DNA of 17,870 nucleotides from Candidatus Woesearchaeota archaeon. Its GTDB lineage: Archaea > Nanobdellota > Nanobdellia > Woesearchaeales > GW2011-AR4. The translations under genes were made by a program, and so were the position numbers. Below, piece by piece: positions 6,114 through 13,133 of this stretch. The notes beneath the pieces are model-generated. The model had not been told where the DNA came from. It did no database searches and worked only from the letters and a program-made list of their open reading frames with translations. The stretch lies in the NCBI GenBank assembly GCA_016185875.1, contig JACPMS010000027.1, forward strand, positions 1 to 17,870. The letters run 5' to 3'. The stretch's first letter is position 1, and each line of letters opens with the position of its first letter.

Positions 6114-8012
6114 GTGGAACAGCATCAACAGTTTCAAGATAGCAGTAAAAAAGCACATATTCTCGACAAGATTAATTCTCCAAAAGACCTCAAAAGGCTT
6201 AATAGAGAACAGCTTAAAATACTTTCTCAGGAAATAAGGGACAAGGTTATTGAAGTGGTTTCCAAGAATGGAGGCCATTTAGGCGGTCCATTGGGCGCAG
6301 TTGAATTGACATTAGCGGTACATCATGTTTTTAATGCCCCTTACGATAAGATTGTAATAGACACAGGGCATCAAAGCTATCCTCACAAGCTTGTGACAGG
6401 AAGAAGAGACAACTTTCATACTTTAAGACAATATAAAGGTGTGTGCGGCTTCTGCAACATAGAAGAGTCGGAATATGATGTATTTGGCGCCGGGCATGCA
6501 TCAACAGCCATATCAGCTTCATTGGGCATTGCAAAAGCACGCGATTTCAAGAGTGAAAACCATAAAGTTGTTGCCATTGTTGGTGATGGAGCGATAACAG
6601 CTGGGTTGGCGTTTGAAGGATTGAACAATGCAGGAGCTTCTAAAACTGATATATTGATTATTCTGAATGACAACAGAATGAGCATCTCTCCAAATGTCGG
6701 CGCTGTATCCAATTATTTAAGCAAAATAGTTCTAAGGCCAGGATACTTTGAGCTGAGAAAGAAGACCGGGGATTTATTGAGGAGAATACCTGGAATCGGG
6801 CCAGAAGGGGTTGAAAAGCTGGGCAAGGCAGAGGAAAGATTGAGGACTTTGAGCAGCGAAGGAAACTTTTTTGAGAGCCTAGGCTTTCAGTACTTTGGCC
6901 CCATTGACGGCCATAATCTTGACGAATTAATACCGGCACTGCAGAATGTCAAGCACCTGAAAGGTCCTGTTTTATTGCATGTAAAGACAGAAAAGGGCAA
7001 GGGATATGCTTTTGCAGAAAAAGACATTGACAAATTTCACGGCATGTCGCCTTTTGACCCTGTAAATGGAAGCAAGTATGTCACAACAACAAAAATGACA
7101 TGGACAGATGCCTTTGCAAATGCCTTGATAAGGATTGCCGAGCAGGACAAAAGAATTATTGCAATAACAGCTGCAATGAAAAGCGGCACTGGGTTGAATA
7201 AGTTTGAGAAGCATTTTCCGGAAAGGACATTTGACGTTGGAATTGCAGAGCAGCATGCAGTCACGTTTGCAGGAGGATTGGCAATTTCTGGAATGAAGCC
7301 AATCTGCGCAATATACTCAACCTTCTTGCAAAGGGCTTACGACCAGATTATTCATGATGTATGCCTGCAGAATCTTCCTGTGATATTTGCCTTGGACAGG
7401 GCTGGACTGGTGGGAGATGACGGACCAACGCATAATGGGCCATTTGACATTGCTTACTTTAGGGCAATCCCAAATGCGGTAATAATGGTCCCAAAAGACG
7501 AGAATGAGCTGCAGCACATGCTTTACACAGCAACTTTGCTTAAAGCGCCATGCGCTTTAAGGTATCCAAGAGGAAATGCAGTTGGGGTTGGGCTTGACAC
7601 TGAGTTTAGAAAACTTGAGGTTGGAAAAGGGGAAATACTGAGAGAAGGCAGGGATGTGCTTATTTTAGGCGCTGGGCCAATTTTGTATGATGCTATCCAA
7701 GTGATTGAAGAGCTTAAGTGCAGCGCCACCATAATTAATGCAAGGTTCGTCAAGCCGCTTGACAAAGAATTGATTTTAAGGCATGCTCAGAAAATAAGGA
7801 AGATAATTACTTTGGAAGAAGGCACCATTAATGGCGGCTTTGGCTCTGCTGTAATTGAATTGCTTGAAGACAAGGGAATAAAAGCCAGTATAAAAAGGAT
7901 TGGAATTCCTGACAAGTTCATAGAGCACGGCAAGCAAGACATGCAAAAAAAATTGGCTGGAATTGACAAGGAAAGCATTAAAAGAATAATTATGGAGACT
8001 TTGAGCAAATAA
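6114..8012 (+). CDS. dxs: 1-deoxy-D-xylulose-5-phosphate synthase (DXS)
   Basis: DXS condenses pyruvate and glyceraldehyde 3-phosphate to DXP, the first step of the MEP pathway. The 632-residue length is normal for bacterial DXS. The thiamine diphosphate site is present: GDG at residues 157-159 and ND-N at 185-187. Other signatures are GHLGGPLGAVELT, TGHQSYPHKLVTGR, FGAGHASTAISA, and the Pyr-domain GIAEQHAVTFAGG with the catalytic Glu at 379. DRAGLVGDDGPTHNG and RYPRG in the C-terminal half are also typical. These features separate DXS from transketolase and pyruvate dehydrogenase E1. The GTG start is fixed by the strong upstream ribosome binding site. It opens the MEP gene cluster; ispG follows after 186 nt. 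Confidence 0.97.
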   Translation: MEQHQQFQDSSKKAHILDKINSPKDLKRLNREQLKILSQEIRDKVIEVVSKNGGHLGGPLGAVELTLAVHHVFNAPYDKIVIDTGHQSYPHKLVTGRRDNFHTLRQYKGVCGFCNIEESEYDVFGAGHASTAISASLGIAKARDFKSENHKVVAIVGDGAITAGLAFEGLNNAGASKTDILIILNDNRMSISPNVGAVSNYLSKIVLRPGYFELRKKTGDLLRRIPGIGPEGVEKLGKAEERLRTLSSEGNFFESLGFQYFGPIDGHNLDELIPALQNVKHLKGPVLLHVKTEKGKGYAFAEKDIDKFHGMSPFDPVNGSKYVTTTKMTWTDAFANALIRIAEQDKRIIAITAAMKSGTGLNKFEKHFPERTFDVGIAEQHAVTFAGGLAISGMKPICAIYSTFLQRAYDQIIHDVCLQNLPVIFALDRAGLVGDDGPTHNGPFDIAYFRAIPNAVIMVPKDENELQHMLYTATLLKAPCALRYPRGNAVGVGLDTEFRKLEVGKGEILREGRDVLILGAGPILYDAIQVIEELKCSATIINARFVKPLDKELILRHAQKIRKIITLEEGTINGGFGSAVIELLEDKGIKASIKRIGIPDKFIEHGKQDMQKKLAGIDKESIKRIIMETLSK

Positions 8013-8108
8013 TGATTTTTATTTTTTAAAAATTTTATTGGAATTGCCTTATTGTCAAGGCAAACAGCAGGTAAAACATTAAAATCTAAGATTAATTCAA
8101 TCCGCCTA

Positions 8109-8165
8109 CGGCAAAATTTAGTGCTCGGCGTCACTTTCTCGCCATATCGTGACGCCTCGCAAATT
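8109..8165. repeat. Palindromic element between dxs and ispG
   Basis: GGCGTCAC (8127-8134) and GTGACGCC (8149-8156) form an exact 8-bp inverted repeat with a 14-base loop. The left flank CGGCAAAATTT (8109-8119) is the same 11-mer found in the uL1-uL10 element, and the right flank CGCAAATTT is related. It lies 34-90 nt before ispG, where it could act as a dxs terminator or an ispG leader element. Confidence 0.55.
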
Positions 8166-8198
8166 TATTACAAAATTAAAAAAATAATCACAATAAAA

Positions 8199-9257
8199 AT
8201 GATTCAGAGAAGAAAATCCCGCAAAGTAAAAGTTGGAAAGCTGTACATTGGTGGAGATTCACCTATAACAGTGCAGTCAATGACTACAACAGACACAGTT
8301 AATGCAAAGGCGACTGTCAAGCAGATTCATGGCTTGGAGGATGTTGGATGCGAGATAATAAGAGTCAGCGCTCCTGCAATGGAAGCTGCAAAGGCGTTAA
8401 AGGAGATAAAAGAGAATATCAATATTCCGCTTGTGGCTGACATTCATTTTGATTACAGGATTGCCTTGGAAGCTGTAAAGTATGTTGACAAGCTGAGGAT
8501 TAATCCTGGCAACATAGGAAATCCTGACAAGGTGCAGCAAGTTGTGAAAGCTTGCAAGGACTATGGAATTCCGATGAGAATTGGAGTTAATCTCGGCTCT
8601 CTTGAAAAGGATTTGTTTGACAAGCACGGATATTCACCTGAAGCAATGGTTGAAAGTGCAATGAGACATTTAAAGATTCTTGAAGAGCTTGATTTTTATG
8701 ACACAGTTGTTTCATTAAAGGCTTCTGATGTGCCGAGAATGGTAAAAGCCTACAGGCTGTTTGCTGAGAAAACAGATTATCCTCTGCATCTTGGCGTAAC
8801 AGAAGCTGGCTCAAAAATTCCAGGTACTGTAAAATCTGCAATGGGAATGGGCATGCTGCTTTTTGAGGGCATTGGCGACACAATAAGGATTTCGCTTTCT
8901 GAAGAGCCAAGAGAAGAAGTAAAGGTTGGAAAGCAAATTTTGAGGGCGCTTGGCTTAAGAAATGAAGGAGTTCAAGTTACTTCCTGCCCGACATGCGCGA
9001 GGACAAATGTTGATGTGATAAAACTGGTAGAGCAGCTCGAGGAAGCAACTGAAAAAATAAAAAAGCCAATCCATGTTGCTGTGATGGGCTGCGCAGTAAA
9101 TGGCCCTGGAGAAAGCAGGAAAGCCGACATTGGCATTGTAGGAGCGCCAGGAAATCATTTGCTGTACAAAGAAGGAAAAATAGTAAAAAGGATTAACGAC
9201 AACGAAATAATGGAAGTTCTTTTGAAGGAGATAGATGAGATGAATGATGGGGGTTAA
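8199..9257 (+). CDS. ispG: 4-hydroxy-3-methylbut-2-enyl diphosphate synthase IspG (GcpE)
   Basis: IspG reductively opens methylerythritol cyclodiphosphate to HMBPP, using a [4Fe-4S] cluster and an external electron donor. The ATG at 8199 gives 352 residues, the length of the short bacterial form, and the correct start IQRRKSRKVKVGKLYIGGD. An earlier in-frame TTG at 8052 would translate through the palindrome and is rejected. The TIM-barrel domain (about 1-250) contains PITVQSMTTTDT and LRINPGNIG. The cluster ligands are Cys263 and Cys266 (CPTCAR), Cys298 and Glu305 (GCAVNGPGE). The flavodoxin or ferredoxin partner is not in this window. ispC follows with a 2-nt gap, so the two are co-translated. 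Confidence 0.97.
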   Translation: MIQRRKSRKVKVGKLYIGGDSPITVQSMTTTDTVNAKATVKQIHGLEDVGCEIIRVSAPAMEAAKALKEIKENINIPLVADIHFDYRIALEAVKYVDKLRINPGNIGNPDKVQQVVKACKDYGIPMRIGVNLGSLEKDLFDKHGYSPEAMVESAMRHLKILEELDFYDTVVSLKASDVPRMVKAYRLFAEKTDYPLHLGVTEAGSKIPGTVKSAMGMGMLLFEGIGDTIRISLSEEPREEVKVGKQILRALGLRNEGVQVTSCPTCARTNVDVIKLVEQLEEATEKIKKPIHVAVMGCAVNGPGESRKADIGIVGAPGNHLLYKEGKIVKRINDNEIMEVLLKEIDEMNDGG

Positions 9258-9259
9258 GT

Positions 9260-10420
9260 ATGAAACATCTTTCAATTCTAGGCTCAACTGGCAGCATCGG
9301 CACTCAAACTTTAGAAATTGTTAGACAAAACCCTGATGAATTTAAAGTAGTTGGATTAAGTTCTAATAAAAATATAAATTTACTTTTGCAGCAAATCAAA
9401 GAGTTCAAGCCAAAGGCAGTTGCGATAATGGACAAAAGCAAAGTTGACGACTTGCTGAATTTTTCCTCATGCCAGGTTTATTCTGGAATCGAGGGCTTAA
9501 ACAAGATTGCAGCTTTAAGCGAGGCTGATACTGTTGTTAATGCGCTTGTAGGCTCTGTTGGGATTGAGCCAACTTATAATGCTGTAAGAAGCAAGAAAAA
9601 CATTGCATTGGCAAACAAAGAAACTCTTGTGGCAGCAGGCTCTGTAATTATGGAAGAAGTTAAAAAAAATGATGTAAAATTTATGCCAATTGATTCAGAG
9701 CACAGCGCTATTTTCCAGTGCCTGAATGGAGAAAACATAAATGAAGTAGAAAAAATAACAATAACATGTTCTGGCGGTCCTTTCAAAAATTATTCAAAAC
9801 AGCAATTAGGAAATGTAACTGTTCAAGATGCATTAAAGCATCCAACATGGAGCATGGGCAGCAAGATAACAATAGACAGCGCAACTTTGATGAATAAAGG
9901 GCTTGAAGTTATAGAAGCGCACTGGCTTTATGGAGTTGATTATGAAAAAATAAAAATAGTTATTCACCCGCAAAGCATTGTCCATTCTTTGGTTGAATTT
10001 GTTGACAAGTCTGTTATAGCGCAGCTTGGATTGCCTGATATGAAAATACCAATCCAATATGCATTGTCTTATCCGAATAGATTTAAAAGTTTTCAGACCT
10101 CATTGGATTTGGCAAAAATAAAAACTCTGGAGTTTAATGAACCAGATTTTGAGGTGTTTCAATGCCTGAAATATGCTTATGAGGCAGGTTCAATTGGAGG
10201 CACATTGCCTGCAGTAATGAACGCTGCAAATGAAATTGCAGTTTACGCCTTCTTGGAAAGTAAAATAAGATTTTTGGATATTCCAGGATTGATAAGAAAA
10301 ATGATGGACGAGCATAATTTGATTAAGAATCCCAGTTTAAAGGAAATTCTTGATATGGATAAGGAAATAAAAGAAAAAACAAGGAAAATAATTGAAGAGG
10401 AGATGGTAGTTAGCTTTTAA
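9260..10420 (+). CDS. ispC: 1-deoxy-D-xylulose 5-phosphate reductoisomerase IspC (DXR)
   Basis: IspC rearranges and reduces DXP to MEP with NADPH and a divalent metal; it is the fosmidomycin target in bacteria. The 386-residue protein has the NADPH-binding GSTGSIG (residues 8-14), ALANKETLVAAG, metal ligands in PIDSEHSAIFQCL (Asp145, Glu147) and Glu216 in DSATLMNKGLEVIEAHWL, the CSGGPF loop and HPQSIVHSLVEF. The flexible substrate loop HPTWSMG is intact, so an active enzyme is expected. The start ATG lies 2 nt behind ispG, with GGGGG at 9249-9253 as a ribosome binding site. ispD follows after 20 nt. Confidence 0.97.
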   Translation: MKHLSILGSTGSIGTQTLEIVRQNPDEFKVVGLSSNKNINLLLQQIKEFKPKAVAIMDKSKVDDLLNFSSCQVYSGIEGLNKIAALSEADTVVNALVGSVGIEPTYNAVRSKKNIALANKETLVAAGSVIMEEVKKNDVKFMPIDSEHSAIFQCLNGENINEVEKITITCSGGPFKNYSKQQLGNVTVQDALKHPTWSMGSKITIDSATLMNKGLEVIEAHWLYGVDYEKIKIVIHPQSIVHSLVEFVDKSVIAQLGLPDMKIPIQYALSYPNRFKSFQTSLDLAKIKTLEFNEPDFEVFQCLKYAYEAGSIGGTLPAVMNAANEIAVYAFLESKIRFLDIPGLIRKMMDEHNLIKNPSLKEILDMDKEIKEKTRKIIEEEMVVSF

Positions 10421-10440
10421 TCAAAATATCCAATTTCAAA

Positions 10441-11148
10441 ATGAATTTTGCTATTATTGTTGCTGCTGGCAAAAGCAGGAGAATGAAGAAAAATACAAAC
10501 AAGATATTTCTTCCATTATTAAGCAAGCCTATGGGCTATTATACGCTAAAAGCTTTCCAAGATTGTGATTTGATTGATGAAATTATTGTTGTAACAAATA
10601 AAAATGAGATCAACAAAATAAACAAAATAAAAAATCAATATCAATTCACTAAAATAAAAAATGTTGTTGAAGGCGGGAAAGAAAGGCAGGATTCTGTATA
10701 TAACGGCTTGATGTCAATAAAAAATGCAAGAAACGAGGATATTATAATCGTGCACAACGGAAGCAATCCGCTAATCAAGGAAAGCGAAATAGTTGAATGC
10801 ATTGATGCAGCAAAGCAATACGGGGCTGCTGTTGCCGGGTTTCCATTAAAAGATACGATTAAAAGGATAGATGATGATTTTGTCGGAAAAACTCTTGATA
10901 GAACCAATATCTATCAAATTCAAACTCCGCAAGCAATAAAATATAATCTTTTTATTCATGCCTTTAAGAATGCAAAAAGAAAAAATCTGAAAGTCACTGA
11001 CGATGTTGCCTTGGTCGAGGCATTGGGAAAAAAAGTAAAGATGGTTAATTGTTCTTATGAAAACATCAAAATAACAACAGAGGAGGATTTGAAAATTGCA
11101 GAAGGAATCTTGATAAAAAGAAATAATGTAAATACTAAAAAGAAATAA
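10441..11148 (+). CDS. ispD: 2-C-methyl-D-erythritol 4-phosphate cytidylyltransferase IspD (possibly half of a split IspDF)
   Basis: IspD couples MEP to CTP. The 235-residue protein shows the nucleotidyltransferase start IIVAAGKSRRMKKNTNK (residues 5-21), GGKERQDSVYNGL, KDTIKRID, LDRTNIYQIQTPQA, VTDDVALVEALG and SYENIKITTEEDL. Two motif departures are visible. The Gly of AAGxGxRM is Ser12, and the HDxARP block is HNGSNP (residues 105-110), so Asp and Arg of that motif are replaced; the general IspD fold call still holds. The last 11 codons (IKRNNVNTKKK) are created by a 22-bp tandem duplication, and the frame then stops at 11146. Without the second copy the protein would run straight into IspF. 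The start ATG has no clear ribosome binding site. Confidence 0.93.
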   Translation: MNFAIIVAAGKSRRMKKNTNKIFLPLLSKPMGYYTLKAFQDCDLIDEIIVVTNKNEINKINKIKNQYQFTKIKNVVEGGKERQDSVYNGLMSIKNARNEDIIIVHNGSNPLIKESEIVECIDAAKQYGAAVAGFPLKDTIKRIDDDFVGKTLDRTNIYQIQTPQAIKYNLFIHAFKNAKRKNLKVTDDVALVEALGKKVKMVNCSYENIKITTEEDLKIAEGILIKRNNVNTKKK

Positions 11149-11157
11149 TGTAAATAC
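11114..11157. repeat. Exact 22-bp tandem duplication at the ispD-ispF junction
   Basis: Two identical 22-bp copies lie head to tail, 11114-11135 and 11136-11157, each beginning TAAAAAGAAATAATG and ending GTAAATAC. Because 22 is not a multiple of three, the second copy shifts the ispD frame into a TAA. Removing either copy would join ispD to ispF in frame through the linker IKRNNVNT. Confidence 0.93.
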
Positions 11158-11632
11158 AACGTTTAGAATTGGATTCGGGCAGGATAGCCATAAATTTTCC
11201 CAAAATAAGAATAAAAAACTCGTTTTAGGAGGCTTTACTATACCTAACGAGATTGGCTTGGAGGCAAATTCTGATGGTGATGTTGTTTTGCATGCTTTAT
11301 TCAATTCAATAAGCTCTGCGATTGGAGAAAGATCTTTGGGCTATTATTCCGATGAAATGTGCAAAAAAGGCGTGACTGACAGTAAAGAGTACTTGAAAGT
11401 GATTCTGAACAAATTAAATCAAAAAAATTTAAAGATAAACAATGTCTCCATTTCTATCGAAGCAAAAAAACCAAAACTTGAAAAATATACAGACAAAATC
11501 AAGGATTCTATATCAAAAATATTAAAATTAGAAAAACAAAACATTGGAATTGCATACACTTCTGGGGAAGGATTGACAGATTTTGGCAAAGGTAAGGGAA
11601 TGCAGTGTTTTGTGGTTGTGACTGTAATTTAA
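11132..11632 (+). CDS. ispF: 2-C-methyl-D-erythritol 2,4-cyclodiphosphate synthase IspF (no canonical start; likely split from IspD)
   Basis: IspF cyclises CDP-ME 2-phosphate to MEcPP, releasing CMP. The frame is open from 11132; FRIGFGQDSH begins at 11162 and matches the family start, with metal ligands Asp (11183-11185), His (11189-11191) and His in VVLHAL (11291-11293). KLVLGGFTIP and the C-terminal FGKGKGM block follow. There is no ATG, GTG or TTG before the TTG at 11258, which would delete the first two metal ligands. Translation must therefore use ATA or ATT, a ribosomal frameshift from ispD, or an undamaged allele. The residue equivalent to E. coli His34 is Asn (ANSDGD). The family assignment is firm; expression is uncertain. 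Confidence 0.88.
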   Translation: MLKRNNVNTTFRIGFGQDSHKFSQNKNKKLVLGGFTIPNEIGLEANSDGDVVLHALFNSISSAIGERSLGYYSDEMCKKGVTDSKEYLKVILNKLNQKNLKINNVSISIEAKKPKLEKYTDKIKDSISKILKLEKQNIGIAYTSGEGLTDFGKGKGMQCFVVVTVI

Positions 11633-11643
11633 ATAAATGTTTC

Positions 11644-12000
11644 TTATGAATTTGATTCCCTATATTCTGCCAAAGGTGGCAAAGTCAGAACTATTTTGTA
11701 ACCTTCAGCCGTTAGTTCTCTATGAATGTTTTGCACTGCCCATCTAGTATAATTACCTTGTTGATAATCTGGATGCGGTCCTAGAATAGACCCGTTAAAG
11801 CTGGTTCCTGCTGTACGTATTACTTTATAGATTACAGGTTCCTCATTTTCAAATCCAACAGTCTGTGCAGGTGAGCCAGTAATGATAATATCCACACCTT
11901 CAGGCATTTCAGGAGAAGGGATTACTCTAAGTCCACTTTTTGACATAGCAGCCTCAATCTTGCCTTTTAAACTATTGACGTTCATTTGTTGTGTAGCCAT
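11644..12000 (-). CDS. Small hypothetical protein inside the MEP cluster
   Basis: I do not recognise the family. The protein has 118 residues from the third of three consecutive ATG codons (11998-12000), which lies 6 nt behind GAGGAG (complement 12007-12012), so that start is preferred; starts at 12003 or 12006 add one or two Met. There is no signal peptide or transmembrane segment. Sequence character suggests a small alpha/beta fold: GVDIIITGSPAQTVGF, then EPVIYKVIRTAGTSF, then a helix RWAVQNIHRELTAEG and strand YKIVLTLPPL. It faces the MEP genes, converging on ispF with an 11-nt gap and diverging from ispE. No MEP-pathway role can be claimed. Confidence 0.7.
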   Translation of the reverse strand: MATQQMNVNSLKGKIEAAMSKSGLRVIPSPEMPEGVDIIITGSPAQTVGFENEEPVIYKVIRTAGTSFNGSILGPHPDYQQGNYTRWAVQNIHRELTAEGYKIVLTLPPLAEYRESNS

Positions 12001-12016
12001 CATCATCTCCTCATTG

Positions 12017-12053
12017 AAATTATATATGTGAGGATGGGCATCATTTAAAAACC
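12017..12053 (-). promoter_or_regulatory. Promoter of the small hypothetical gene
   Basis: The minus strand carries GGTTTTTAAATG (complement about 12041-12052) and TATATAAT (about 12019-12026). The first would give a leader of about 20 nt that includes the GAGGAG ribosome binding site, so it is the likelier box. Confidence 0.4.
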
Positions 12054-12079
12054 TTCCTGCCTACCACCAAAATCAGCAA

Positions 12080-12091
12080 TATTAATATATC
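12080..12091 (+). promoter_or_regulatory. TATA-like box of ispE
   Basis: ATTAATATAT, centred near 12086, lies 27 nt before the ispE ATG, and no ribosome binding site is visible, so a leaderless archaeal transcript is predicted. Confidence 0.5.
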
Positions 12092-12112
12092 ATTAGTGTT
12101 ATCGATTCTGTT

Positions 12113-12961
12113 ATGGGCATTAACTCATACGCAAAAATAAACCTTTTCCTCAAAATAGGCAAGAAGCTAAGCTCCGGCTACCACAACATACAGGGGGTTA
12201 TGCAGAGGATAGAGTTAAGCGACAGCTTGTCAATTGAACCGATAAATGAGGACAAAGTTATAGTGGAATGCACCAACAAGGAGCTTGAAAATGAGAATAA
12301 TCTTGCATATAAGGCAGCTTTATTATTAAAGAAGAAATTCAAGGTAAGGCATGGCGTCAGGATTTTTATTGAGAAAAACATACCAATAGAGGCAGGCTTG
12401 GGCGGAGGCTCAAGCGACGCAGCGACAGCATTGCTTAACCTCAATAAACTGTGGGGATTAAAGCTCAAGGAAAGGCAATTGGTGGAATTGGCTGCCCAGC
12501 TAGGCTCTGACGTGCCTTTCTTCATAGGGGAAAATGCAGCCCTGGTGGAAGGCATAGGAGACGAAATAAAGAGGATAAAAAAATCCTTCAGCATAAACAT
12601 CATTCTTATAAACCCGGGATTCAGGGTTTCGACAAAATGGGCTTATTCTGCCTTTGACAAGCAAAAGCCAAGGATAAAGACAAAGGCAGACATAAAAAAC
12701 CTGATTAAGGCGATTGAAAAAAAAGACATTAAAGAGATTGCAAATAACCTGCACAATGATTTTGAGGCTATTGTAACGAAAAAATACAAGGTAATAAATG
12801 AAATAAAGAACAATCTGTTGAGAAACGATGCCTTGAATGCCTGCGTCTCAGGCTCAGGCCCAACAGTTTTCGGGATATACAACAGCATTTATGAGGCAAG
12901 AGAGGCGTTTTTCAAGATACAGTATGACTACCCGTTTGTTTTCTTGACAAAAACTATATAA
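12113..12961 (+). CDS. ispE: 4-diphosphocytidyl-2-C-methyl-D-erythritol kinase IspE
   Basis: IspE phosphorylates the 2-hydroxyl of CDP-ME with ATP. It is a GHMP kinase of 282 residues, the usual length. The N-terminus SYAKINLFLKI (Lys8 equivalent to the catalytic-site Lys), GYHNIQGVMQRIELSD, the ATP loop IPIEAGLGGGSSDAAT (Gly95-Asp102), LGSDVPFF with the catalytic Asp133, and the C-terminal CVSGSGPTVFG are all present. The archaeal GHMP kinases of the mevalonate route lack the YAKINLFL and LGSDVPFF combination, so confusion is unlikely. It probably has its own leaderless promoter. The last codons and stop are part of a 17-bp direct repeat found again at 13042. Confidence 0.97.
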   Translation: MGINSYAKINLFLKIGKKLSSGYHNIQGVMQRIELSDSLSIEPINEDKVIVECTNKELENENNLAYKAALLLKKKFKVRHGVRIFIEKNIPIEAGLGGGSSDAATALLNLNKLWGLKLKERQLVELAAQLGSDVPFFIGENAALVEGIGDEIKRIKKSFSINIILINPGFRVSTKWAYSAFDKQKPRIKTKADIKNLIKAIEKKDIKEIANNLHNDFEAIVTKKYKVINEIKNNLLRNDALNACVSGSGPTVFGIYNSIYEAREAFFKIQYDYPFVFLTKTI

Positions 12962-13058
12962 AACAACGGTTCCGTCCGTTGACACCGGAAAACTTTTCAA
13001 AAAAGTTTCATCAAAATTTGTACCATCTTCGATGGCACATAGACAAAAACTATATAAA
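12946..13058. repeat. 17-bp direct repeat flanking three small hairpins
   Basis: GACAAAAACTATATAAA occurs at 12946-12962, covering the end of ispE, and again at 13042-13058. Between the copies lie three hairpins: CAACGG/CCGTTG (12964-12981), AAACTTTT/AAAAGTTT (12990-13008) and CCATC TTC GATGG (13023-13035). The first could end the ispE transcript; the second repeat copy supplies a TATA-like TATATAAAG. Confidence 0.65.
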
Positions 13059-13095
13059 GAAAAAGAACAGATACATAGTTCGGGGTTAATTTTAT

Positions 13096-13110
13096 TTATT
13101 TAAAAAATTC
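13096..13110 (+). promoter_or_regulatory. TATA-like box of ispH
   Basis: TTTAAAAAAT at about 13099-13108 lies about 29 nt before the ispH ATG. No ribosome binding site is visible, which again suggests a leaderless start. The TATATAAAG further upstream (13050-13058) could give a longer leader. Confidence 0.4.
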
Positions 13111-13133
13111 AATCACATAAATAAAAATCAAAA

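Noticed and set aside
8052..8198. N-terminal extension of IspG from TTG 8052
   Set aside because: The extension reads through a palindromic repeat and has no family similarity; ATG 8199 gives the standard IspG start.
11258..11632. IspF as a 124-residue protein from TTG 11258
   Set aside because: This start removes the metal-binding Asp and His; the IspF sequence clearly extends upstream in the same frame.
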